From JASHVB01 sp963780805 (lineage in GTDB: Bacteria > Pseudomonadota > Alphaproteobacteria > Acetobacterales > Acetobacteraceae): a DNA stretch of 64,000 nucleotides. Shown piece by piece: positions 26,367-33,711 of this stretch. The position numbers were made by a program, and so were the translations under genes. Location: the NCBI GenBank assembly GCA_963780805.1, contig CAWADP010000009.1, positions 186,001 to 250,000 of the forward strand, given 5' to 3'. Numbering within the stretch: the first letter of the stretch is position 1; every line of letters starts with the position of its first letter. The notes beneath the pieces were generated by a model. That model ran no database searches. It saw only the letters and a program-made list of their open reading frames with translations, and was not told the origin of the DNA.

Positions 26367-26904
26367 GGGTTCCTACAAAACCTCTCCCGCTTGCGGGGGA
26401 GAGCCTGCCCGTGACTTGATCCGGGGCTGCTGTCGATCTTCAGGCAACTGCTGGTGCCGAATCTGACGCATGCGCTGAGATCGGCTTGCAGATTGGTCCA
26501 ACCAGTGTGCGAGAGAGACGACATGAGTTCCACCGCTCAGTCATCAAAACCTCGCGGCGCGGCCGCGTCGGCGACCCTGTCATTGGCGTTGACCACCGGG
26601 GAGTCGACCCCCGGGGAGTTGACCGCCGGCCTGGCGGCCGACCCGCCCTGCACGAAACGGCGGTCGGAGGGGGAAAGGACACCCGCTCCCCTTGAGGGCG
26701 GGGGGAGGGGTGCGTACGACTACGGTCGGTGCGTGCACGCACCCCTCCCCTAACCAGGGGTGTTTCTGTTTCTTGCCGCAGAGTTCGCACGTCACTCGCG
26801 GGAGATTGCTTCGCGGCGCTCGCAATGACACGCTGACCTGGACAGCAACTGTCGGAGTCGGACAACCGGCGCGGGGAAGGGACGGTCCGCGCCATCGCTA
26901 GCCG
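26367..26904. other. 538-base gap between tssE and tssF
   Basis: Unusually long for an operon junction. Near 26379-26402 lies a small hairpin (CTCTCCCGC / GCGGGGGAGAG). The larger family A repeat occupies 26683-26766. The rest shows no recognised gene. A minus-strand frame from 26524 (MSSLSHTGWTNL) runs into the tssF start but has no similarity I recognise. Confidence 0.5.
26683..26766. repeat. family A palindromic repeat, copy 1 (tssE-tssF)
   Basis: The core arms GGGGAGGGGTGCGT (26702-26715) and ACGCACCCCTCCCC (26737-26750) are perfect reverse complements. Flanking CTCCCCTTGAGGG-like sequence forms an outer stem. It belongs to the same family as 38509-38625, 42214-42325 and 48220-48330. Confidence 0.75.
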
Positions 26905-27408
26905 CTACTCCTTCGCACGGACCAGCACATCGTCGGTCGTCGGATCGACCACCGTGTCGAACGTTACCGCCTCCGGCGCCGGTTCGGCGTGCATCACGGC
27001 GTCGATCCGCAGGCGCAGGGTGGTTTCCAATTGCTCGCGCGCGTCCACCAACTGCACGCGCACCGACAGGAAGCGGGGTTCGAACCGGCGGATGGTGTCT
27101 TCGATTTCCAGCCGCAGTTCCTCGCGCCGGTGGGTATCGTTGAACGCGCCCGAGGCGAAGTCCGGGATGCCGTAGCCGACCGGCGACGTGATCACCTCGC
27201 TCAGCGTCTTTGGCCAGGATCGCCAGCGGCGGCGCGCGTTGAGCAGGGCCTCCAGGTCGCGCCGCACCGACTGGCGCAGGGCCGCCATGGTGTCGGTGAC
27301 CGAGGTCGGCGGATCGCGCGCCTGGTCGGGGGCTTCGTCGATCAGGCGGTCGAGCAGCGGCGCCTGGACACGGACGGCGGTGCCGCGGTTGCCGCTCCGT
27401 CCGCTCAT
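26905..27408 (-). CDS. tssE: type VI secretion baseplate subunit TssE
   Basis: A 167-residue gp25-like baseplate protein linking the baseplate to the sheath. The lysozyme-like gp25 fold is marked by SVRRDLEALLNARRRW near residues 45-62, then SPVGYGIPDFASGAFND, the IRRFEPRFLSVRVQLVD strand set (the sheath-contacting EPR segment) and a closing LRLRIDAVM strand. Its ATG overlaps the tagJ stop by four bases (27405-27408). Confidence 0.94.
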   Translation of the reverse strand: MSGRSGNRGTAVRVQAPLLDRLIDEAPDQARDPPTSVTDTMAALRQSVRRDLEALLNARRRWRSWPKTLSEVITSPVGYGIPDFASGAFNDTHRREELRLEIEDTIRRFEPRFLSVRVQLVDAREQLETTLRLRIDAVMHAEPAPEAVTFDTVVDPTTDDVLVRAKE

Positions 27409-28235
27409 GCGCCGCCCGCGTTGGTAAACGTCAGCTCGCTGAGATCCATGACTGCGACGTCATCCTCGCCGAGCAGGAAGACGCGTTGACCGATGCCGCG
27501 CACGGGACCGCCTTCGGCCTGCTGCCAATCGGTCTCGCGGCCGAGCCGCTGGCCTTCGGTCATCGTCTCGTCACCGGCGTAGACCACCGGGACGTAGACG
27601 TCGCCGTCTGGTCCCGCATCCACCGACACCGAGGCGCGGCGCCACAGCAGGTCACGCGGGCGCTTCGGCGGATGGAAGGTGACGCTGATCAGGCGCTCGA
27701 TGGGAATCCAATAATACTTGCCGGTGGTGGTCAGCACTTCCAGGGTGCCGGCGAGCAGGTCATCGACGTCGCGCAGATCGTCGAATGCGGTGCCCGTTGG
27801 CGCGGTACCCTTGTGCTTTCCGGCGCAATGCGGGCGCGCCGCTTCGGCGCCGGCGGCCTGGGTTGCCGCCTCAGCGATGTCGCCGGCGCGCAGTGCCACA
27901 AAGGCCGCCAGCTGCATGCGCTGCGTTTCGGTCGGTTCACCGAGGAACTCGGGCACGCGGCCGTCGCGGAAGAGCTGGCGCCGTGCCATGTCGGCGCGCA
28001 CGAGCTGGCGGAATTCGGCCACCACCAGGGCACTGGATGGGTCGATGGTGGAGGCGGCGTCCAGAATCACGTCGGCCCGTTCCAGATTGCTGCCGAAGCA
28101 CAGCAGCTCGGCCAGCAACACGCGGGCGCCGAGGTCGGTGGGGGCTTTGCGTAAGGTGGCCTGGGCCGCGGCGATCGCCCCGGTCAGGTTGCCGCTGCGA
28201 AACAGGGATGCGGCTGTCTGGTCCGTCGTGCTCAT
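27405..28235 (-). CDS. tagJ: type VI secretion accessory protein TagJ (ImpE family)
   Basis: A 276-residue accessory protein. In other systems TagJ binds the sheath protein TssB and helps or modulates ClpV recruitment. It starts with TPR-like helices (ASLFRSGNLTGAIAAAQATLRKAPTDLGARVLLAELL) and continues to the ImpE core with FDDLRDVDDLLAGTLEVLTTTGKYYWIPIERL and RPRDLLWRRASV. The start at 28235 follows GGGGGA closely; the frame continues 10 codons upstream. Its stop overlaps the tssE start. Confidence 0.9.
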   Translation of the reverse strand: MSTTDQTAASLFRSGNLTGAIAAAQATLRKAPTDLGARVLLAELLCFGSNLERADVILDAASTIDPSSALVVAEFRQLVRADMARRQLFRDGRVPEFLGEPTETQRMQLAAFVALRAGDIAEAATQAAGAEAARPHCAGKHKGTAPTGTAFDDLRDVDDLLAGTLEVLTTTGKYYWIPIERLISVTFHPPKRPRDLLWRRASVSVDAGPDGDVYVPVVYAGDETMTEGQRLGRETDWQQAEGGPVRGIGQRVFLLGEDDVAVMDLSELTFTNAGGA

Positions 28236-28326
28236 AGGTCCCCCAAACGATTCTAACCAAGTCAAGTAAGGCCAAGTTAAATCAGGCCAAGCAAGTCAGG
28301 CCAGGTTCAAGTACTTCACATTTGCT

Positions 28327-28360
28327 CTGTACTTCACGCTGCCCTGTACTTCACGCTGCC
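28327..28360. repeat. two tandem 17-base repeats between tssC2 and tagJ
   Basis: CTGTACTTCACGCTGCC occurs twice head to tail (28327-28343, 28344-28360). A diverged half copy lies just left (AGTACTTCAC near 28310). Repeated GGCCAAG/CAGGCCA motifs lie at 28268-28304. Confidence 0.7.
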
Positions 28361-28375
28361 CGCCACGCCGACCTC

Positions 28376-29971
28376 CTACCGCCTGCCGAGATCGGTCACG
28401 AGCTGGAAGGTCGCCGACACGTCGTCCAACTGGTAGTGCGGCTGCAATTGGACCACGCAGCCAAAGCTGCCGGGCTTGCCGGCCAGTTCCTGCACCCGCA
28501 CGCGTCCGCCAACCAGCGGGTAACGCGCCCGGGAATCTCCGGTGGAGGAGACATTGGCATTCACATACCGCGTCAGCCATTCCTGCAACTGGCGTTCGAT
28601 CTCGTCCGCGGTCTTGAAGGAGCCGACCATCTCCCGGCCCTTCATCTTCAGGTGGTGCGCAAAGCGCGACGCGCACAGGATGGAATTGATCTGCGACGAC
28701 AGCCGCGCGTTGGCATCGGCCGCGGCGGCGGTGGCACCGGTGAAGCGTTGCGGCACCAACAGGCTGCGCACCGCGCCGAACACCAGCTCGTCAGTGAAGG
28801 GCAGCGACGACAGGGGCATCAATCCCACGTCCAGCAACGCGCGCTCCTGGTGGTCGTTCCAGACGATCTCGACGGGGGCACGGTTCCAGACAAGGTGCGG
28901 GTCGGTGCGGAACGATTCCAGGGCCATGCCTTCCACCAATCCGCCGCCGACGCGGTCGGTCTCCACGCCGCGCACGTCGGCCGGCCAGGAGTAATTGGCG
29001 AAGGCGCGCGCCACCACGCTGGCGAAGGCAAAACCGGCATTCATCCACACCCGCTCTTCGCTGGTGGGAGCGTATTCGGCATAGCGGAAACCGTCAGCGC
29101 GGGTGCCATCGTCCTCCCACGGCGGACGCGCGAGCAGATGCGGCAGCGCGACGCCGATGAAGCGCATGTCGGGACGCGTGGTCAGGCTCCGCCAGCGGGC
29201 ATGCTCGGTGTTGCGGAGCGGGGCGGTTATATCCACGACGCTGGCGAGGTCGGCGAAGCTGTCCACTTCCAGCAGCGCCGGGGACGCGCCCAGGATCACC
29301 GGGCAGAAGGCCGCCGCCGCCACACCAGACAGCGCGGCCATCGCGTTCACGTCGTCGGTGCGCGAGCCGGCGGACGGACGATGCCGCACTTCGTGGTCGA
29401 TCACCAGGATGCCGTAAGGCTCGCCACCCGGGGTACCAAATTCATCTTCATAGATCTTGCGGAACAGGTGGCTCTGGTCGAACTCGATGGCACGTTCGAG
29501 GTCGCGGCAGATCTCGTGCCAGCCGGCATTCAGCAGCTTGATTTTCAGCCGACTGCTTTGCTCGGTGACATCGACCAGCCATGCGATGCCGCGCCAGGTG
29601 CCTTCCAGGCGGCGCAGCCGCGTGTCATGCAGGATCGCGTCAACCTGCTCCGACAGCACGGCGTCGATCGCGGCGATGTCGCGGTCGAGTGCGCCGCGCA
29701 ATGCGTCGGGGGTGATGCGCAGCCGCAGTCCCGCCTCGGTGCCGAACCACCGGTCAACGGCATCGCCGTCTGCGCTCAACAGAAAGCCGGACAGCGCGTC
29801 TTCCAGGTTGTTGTCGCGCGTGCCGACGAACCGGCCGGAGAGGATGGAGTCACGCAGAGGGGAGTCGGTGGGGGAATCTCCCCCTCCGCTTGTGGGCTCG
29901 GGCCGCGAAGCGGACTGAGGCTGGGGGGAGGCGGCAACCACCGCGTCGAGGTCGGAAAGAGGTGAATCCAT
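28376..29971 (-). CDS. tssC2: second TssC-type sheath protein (TssC40-like paralog)
   Basis: A 531-residue paralog of the sheath large subunit encoded just upstream. Both share LEGTWRG, KIKLLNAGW/KIRVLNIPKRD, EFDQSHLFRKIYEDEFGTPGGEPYG, SRFAHHLKM, and a C-terminal R-RYPL-G/E block. This copy has a longer, Ser/Pro-rich N-terminus (about 50 residues) and an extra insertion near RPSAGSRTDD. A tssB-tssC-tssC paralog layout is known from Agrobacterium (TssC41 and TssC40), where both are in the T6SS operon. Its precise role is unclear; it may build a variant sheath or the distal end. The start at 29971 is chosen over an in-frame ATG at 29995. Confidence 0.88.
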   Translation of the reverse strand: MDSPLSDLDAVVAASPQPQSASRPEPTSGGGDSPTDSPLRDSILSGRFVGTRDNNLEDALSGFLLSADGDAVDRWFGTEAGLRLRITPDALRGALDRDIAAIDAVLSEQVDAILHDTRLRRLEGTWRGIAWLVDVTEQSSRLKIKLLNAGWHEICRDLERAIEFDQSHLFRKIYEDEFGTPGGEPYGILVIDHEVRHRPSAGSRTDDVNAMAALSGVAAAAFCPVILGASPALLEVDSFADLASVVDITAPLRNTEHARWRSLTTRPDMRFIGVALPHLLARPPWEDDGTRADGFRYAEYAPTSEERVWMNAGFAFASVVARAFANYSWPADVRGVETDRVGGGLVEGMALESFRTDPHLVWNRAPVEIVWNDHQERALLDVGLMPLSSLPFTDELVFGAVRSLLVPQRFTGATAAAADANARLSSQINSILCASRFAHHLKMKGREMVGSFKTADEIERQLQEWLTRYVNANVSSTGDSRARYPLVGGRVRVQELAGKPGSFGCVVQLQPHYQLDDVSATFQLVTDLGRR

Positions 29972-29984
29972 CGAAAGCGAGACC

Positions 29985-30027
29985 CCTCCCCCCAACCCCC
30001 TCCCTCAAGAGGGGAGGGGGAGTCTTC
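29985..30027. repeat. half-length family A palindromic repeat (tssC-tssC2)
   Basis: CCCCTCCCCCCAACCCCCTCC, then CTCAAGAGGGGAGGGGG, matches the right half of the family A elements. The left half is absent. Confidence 0.6.
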
Positions 30028-30080
30028 CTAGCTCACTACCTCACGTCATCCAGCCGCTCACCCTCCCGTCCGCCCGCCGA

Positions 30081-31574
30081 TCAGCCTGAAGCGGCCGGAA
30101 TGCGCGCGACCATGCGCAGGCTGGTGGTCAACTCTTCCATCTGCAGCCAGGGCCGCAGATAGGCCACGGCGTTGTAGGAGCCGGGGCGGCCGGGGATTTC
30201 CCGGACCTCGACCTTCGCCTCGCGCAGCGGATAGCGGGACTTCATCTCCTGCCCGGCATTGTCGTTGGTGTTGACGTAGTTGCCGATCCAGCGGTTCAGC
30301 CAGCGCTCGACATCGACGGCTTCCATGAAGCTGCCGATCTTGTCGCGCGCCATGACCTTCAGGTAGTGGGCGAAGCGGCTGGACGCCATGATGTAGGGCA
30401 GGCGGGCCGAGATCGCCGCGTTGGCGGTTGCCTCCGGCCGGTCGTACTTCTTCGGCTTCTGCAAGGTCTGCGCCCCGAAGAACACGGAATAGTCGGTATT
30501 CTTGTAGTGGCAGAGCGGCAGGAAGCCGAGGTTGGAAAGTTCAAACTCGCGCCGGTCCGTGATGGCGATTTCGGTCGGGCACTTGGCGTCCATGTCACCA
30601 TCATCGGACTGGAACACGTGCGTCGGAAGGTTCTCGACCTTGCCGCCGCCCTCGGCGCCGCGGATGGCGACGCAGAAGCCGAATTTGGCGAACGCGTCGG
30701 TCATCCTGACGCCCATCGCGTAGGCGGCGTTCATCCAGCAATAGTGGTCATGGTCCATCGACTTGGCGGCGCCGGCCTCGTCGTACGGGGCTTCTTCGTA
30801 GTTGAACTCGTCGATCGACTTGGTCGCGGCGCCGTACGGCAGGCGAGCCAGCGTGCGCGGCATCACCAGGCTGACGAAACGCGCGTCCTCGCTGTCGCGC
30901 AGGCTGCGCCACTTGGTGTAGTCCGACGTCTCGAAGATCTTCGCCAGGTCGCGCGGCTTGGTCAGCTCTTCCCAGGACTCGAACCCGAACAGGCCCGGTC
31001 CCGCCGCGGAAACGAACGGGGCGAAGGCGGCGGCAGCGACATTGGACACCAGGCGCAGGGTCTCGACATCGTCCGGATGCTGCGTCCACTCATAGTCGCC
31101 GATCAGCGTCCCATAAGGCTCGCCACCCGGGGTGCCGAACTCGTTCTCGTAGATCTTCTTGAAGAGCTGGCTCTGGTCGAACTCGACGGCACGCTGCAGG
31201 TCGCGGGCCAAGTCGCGTTTGGGAATGTTCAGCACCCGGATCTTCAGGCCGGTGCCTGTCTCACTGTTCTGCACCAGATAGCTGAGGCCGCGCCAAGTGC
31301 CCTCAAGCTTGGTGAACTTGGGGTTGTGAATGATCTCGTTGAGTTGCTCGGACAGCTTGCGGTCGATGGCGGCAACCGCACGCTCGAATGTGCGGGTCAG
31401 GTTCTTGTCGAACGTGACCGTGCCGGCCATTGCTTGCTCGACCAGGTTCTTCACCAGGTCGGTGGTCTGGTCGGGCGCCGTCTGCTTGGTGGCCCCGATC
31501 ACCTGGTCGAGGATCGATAGGCTGTCGGTGGTGGTAGCTTCTGCTGCCTGCGTGGCAGTTTGTGCGCCGGACAT
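30081..31574 (-). CDS. tssC: type VI secretion contractile sheath large subunit TssC
   Basis: A 497-residue sheath protein that assembles with TssB around the Hcp tube and contracts to fire it. It is of normal length with all blocks: AVAAIDRKLSEQLNEIIH, LEGTWRGLSYLV, VEFDQSQLFKKIYENEFGTPGGEPYG, SRFAHYLKVMARDKIGSF, and the C-terminal MKSRYPLREAKVEV handshake region. The stop of tssB is three bases before its start codon, so the two subunits are made together. Confidence 0.97.
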   Translation of the reverse strand: MSGAQTATQAAEATTTDSLSILDQVIGATKQTAPDQTTDLVKNLVEQAMAGTVTFDKNLTRTFERAVAAIDRKLSEQLNEIIHNPKFTKLEGTWRGLSYLVQNSETGTGLKIRVLNIPKRDLARDLQRAVEFDQSQLFKKIYENEFGTPGGEPYGTLIGDYEWTQHPDDVETLRLVSNVAAAAFAPFVSAAGPGLFGFESWEELTKPRDLAKIFETSDYTKWRSLRDSEDARFVSLVMPRTLARLPYGAATKSIDEFNYEEAPYDEAGAAKSMDHDHYCWMNAAYAMGVRMTDAFAKFGFCVAIRGAEGGGKVENLPTHVFQSDDGDMDAKCPTEIAITDRREFELSNLGFLPLCHYKNTDYSVFFGAQTLQKPKKYDRPEATANAAISARLPYIMASSRFAHYLKVMARDKIGSFMEAVDVERWLNRWIGNYVNTNDNAGQEMKSRYPLREAKVEVREIPGRPGSYNAVAYLRPWLQMEELTTSLRMVARIPAASG

Positions 31575-31577
31575 GGA

Positions 31578-32087
31578 TCAGCCCTCCGTCTTGCCAAGGC
31601 CGAGCTGGTCCTGCAGCGACTTCAGCTCGTTCTCATTTTTCAGCACTTGCTCCAGCAGGCCTTCCAGCTCCTCGGAGCGGTCCACCTTGCTCGCCAGGTC
31701 GCGCAGCTTGGCGCGGGTCTCCATCAGCGCGCGCAGTGCCGGCACTTGCTGGGCGACGCGGCCGGGCTCGAAATCGTCGAGCGAGTTGAACTTGAGGTCG
31801 ACGGCCATCTGGCCGCCCTCTTCAGACAGCTTGTTGTCGACCTTCAGCTTCAGGCCGGGGTTCATGCTGGCCATGACGTCATTGAAATTGTCACGGTCGA
31901 TCTGGATGAACTTGCGGTCCGCCATCGGCCGCAGCGGCGCCGTGGGATCGCCGGAAAAGTCGCCCATGACGCCGACGACGAACGGCAATTCACGCTCGAT
32001 CTGCGCGCCTTCCGTCTCGACATCGTAGGTGATGTGGACCCGCGGCTTGCGCACGCGATTGAGCTTCTCATGTATGCTTGCACTCAT
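31578..32087 (-). CDS. tssB: type VI secretion contractile sheath small subunit TssB
   Basis: A 169-residue sheath partner of TssC. It opens MSASIHEKLNRVRKPRVHITYDVE and keeps ELPFVVGVMGDFSG, RKFIQIDRDNFNDVM and FNSLDDFEPGRVAQQVPAL. The C-terminal coiled helix (EELEGLLEQVLKNENELKSL) intertwines with TssC. The start at 32087 is clear from the family; the frame extends upstream over a non-coding spacer. A promoter is predicted at 32172-32201. Confidence 0.97.
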   Translation of the reverse strand: MSASIHEKLNRVRKPRVHITYDVETEGAQIERELPFVVGVMGDFSGDPTAPLRPMADRKFIQIDRDNFNDVMASMNPGLKLKVDNKLSEEGGQMAVDLKFNSLDDFEPGRVAQQVPALRALMETRAKLRDLASKVDRSEELEGLLEQVLKNENELKSLQDQLGLGKTEG

Positions 32088-32171
32088 GTGCCCGCTTCCC
32101 CATCGCTGTGGCCGGCTGAAGCGCCGACCGCTGGCTGCACGTGTCGTTTGCGGTATCGCCGCGAAGACCGA

Positions 32172-32201
32172 ACAATAGTCGATGGCGACGAATAGGGTCA
32201 A
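32172..32201 (-). promoter_or_regulatory. predicted sigma-70 promoter of the tssB-tssC operon
   Basis: On the minus strand, TTGACC (32201-32196) and TATTGT (32177-32172) are separated by 18 bases. The promoter would start a transcript about 80 bases before the tssB ATG. Confidence 0.4.
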
Positions 32202-32368
32202 CAACCCGTTGCAGGGTATGACACAGCTCACAACCGGGCGCCACGATTTCAGGTAGCGCCAGGTCCCGCCGCCACCCGCGCCGCTGGCAAAGCGGGCAGC
32301 CAATCTGCTGGTGACGGCGCGTTCCCCCCGGAGCGGCAGCCGCAGCAGCAGGGGGGCAGCAGCAGTCA

Positions 32369-32410
32369 GTGGGAGGGCAGCAGTGGGAGGGCAGCAGTGG
32401 GGGAGCAACA
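32369..32410. repeat. three tandem 14-base repeats between tssA and tssB
   Basis: GTGGGAGGGCAGCA occurs twice exactly (32369-32382, 32383-32396), then once diverged (32397-32410). The array lies in the 368-base tssA-tssB spacer, upstream of the predicted tssB promoter. A GC-rich CAG/GCC-repeat stretch continues to its left (about 32330-32368). The remainder of the spacer holds nothing recognised. Confidence 0.7.
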
Positions 32411-32455
32411 GCGGGGTAACACGTGGATAACAGCGCTCCAGTCCCCACCCCGGCG

Positions 32456-33592
32456 CTATTCGTCGGGCGGCGGCGGCGGCGGGCGGATGCCCAACGAGGT
32501 GAGGATCGCATTCCTGCTGTCCCGGTCAGCGACGATTTCGTCCAGCAGCTCCGGCCAGGTGAGCCGGCTGCGGCGCACCGCTTCCTCGAGCGTATAGGAC
32601 AGCGGCGATACCGGCTCGGTCCGGCGGAAGAAGGTCGCCAGGGTCTCGAGAACGCGCAGCGCATCTTCGCGGGAGGCGATCTGGCCGGCCGGCACGGCGA
32701 CGCCGGCGATCATGCCCCCCGCCATCGCCACGCCCGGCGCCCCATCGGCTTCGGCGCCGGCCTCCCCCCCGTCGGCCGGCGCACTGGCCTCCGGTGGCGC
32801 GTACCGGTTGGCGATCTCCAGCACATGAGTGACCATGTCGCGCACCGTGCTGGTGGAAGGCGGATCCTCGCTCGCCTTCTCGTCCAGCAGCGTCGCCATT
32901 TGTTGCCACGCCTCAAGCGCCTCGCGCGCGTCCTGGCGCAGCCTGGTCATGGCGCGGGGGCCTTGGGCACGCGCCTCCTTTTCCAGGTCGTCGAATGGAA
33001 TGGCGCCTGCGTCCAGGCGGGCCTTCCGGCGCTCGGCGTCCAAAGTTCCGAGTTGCGCCGAGTTGTCATATTGATAAAGCAGGAGCGCCGTGCCGTCGGG
33101 GCGGACAAAGAGCGGCAGCTTGTGCAGCGGCTGGATCAACGAGCCGTTGCCTTCCCGCCCATTCAATCCGGTCACCGGCGCGACGCGCGTCTCAACGCCG
33201 TAATCGTCCGGCAGCGGGAACACGTCGTCCCAGTAGTTTTCGGCCAGCCCGGCGATCAGCTTGGCACCGGCGGTGAGGCCCGCCAGGCCGTGGCTGCGAA
33301 CATAGGCTTCGGTGAGCCAGGCGGCGACCTCCAGGTCTTTCGCCGCCTCGTTCAGTGTCTTCAGGCCGACGTCCCGCACCGTGCGCCAGAGCGGCGCCGG
33401 GTCGCGTCCCTCGTCGCTGCCGGCGTCCAACATTTTTTCTGCGTCCCGCGCCTCGGAACGAGCGTCCCGCAGGCGGTTGTACGGAGACTGGGCCGAGAAG
33501 TCCTCCCGGATATCCATGCCTTGCGGCGCGTCACCGGGGATCGGCGCCAACAGTGCCTCGAGATCAAAACCGTCCGGCAAAGCCACTTGCAC
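32456..33592 (-). CDS. tssA: type VI secretion protein TssA (ImpA family)
   Basis: A 378-residue protein that caps or primes assembly of the baseplate and sheath. The ImpA N-terminal domain is visible: LEALLAPIPGDAPQGMDIRED, the WRTVRDVGLKTLNEAAKDLEVAAWLTEA helices, GLAENYWDDVFPLPDDYG and then RVAPVTGLNG. The C-terminal part (SREDALRVLETLATFFRRTEPVSPLSYTLEEAVRRS) resembles the short class of TssA. It ends in a run of six prolines. It is divergent from tssH, with about 120 bases between starts. Confidence 0.93.
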   Translation of the reverse strand: MQVALPDGFDLEALLAPIPGDAPQGMDIREDFSAQSPYNRLRDARSEARDAEKMLDAGSDEGRDPAPLWRTVRDVGLKTLNEAAKDLEVAAWLTEAYVRSHGLAGLTAGAKLIAGLAENYWDDVFPLPDDYGVETRVAPVTGLNGREGNGSLIQPLHKLPLFVRPDGTALLLYQYDNSAQLGTLDAERRKARLDAGAIPFDDLEKEARAQGPRAMTRLRQDAREALEAWQQMATLLDEKASEDPPSTSTVRDMVTHVLEIANRYAPPEASAPADGGEAGAEADGAPGVAMAGGMIAGVAVPAGQIASREDALRVLETLATFFRRTEPVSPLSYTLEEAVRRSRLTWPELLDEIVADRDSRNAILTSLGIRPPPPPPDE

Positions 33593-33711
33593 ACCTTCTC
33601 AAAAGCTGGACAACGGTTCCGCGTAACACATACAGTTCAACCACGGAATGGGGGATGGTCCCCCAGCGGCCCGGGCGCCGCCCCCGCATCGACAACAGGG
33701 CAGGAAAAGCT

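Noticed and set aside
26393..26524. minus-strand frame MSSLSHTGWTNL upstream of tssF as a small gene
   Set aside because: It runs without a stop into the tssF start region, lacks a ribosome site that I trust, and has no similarity.
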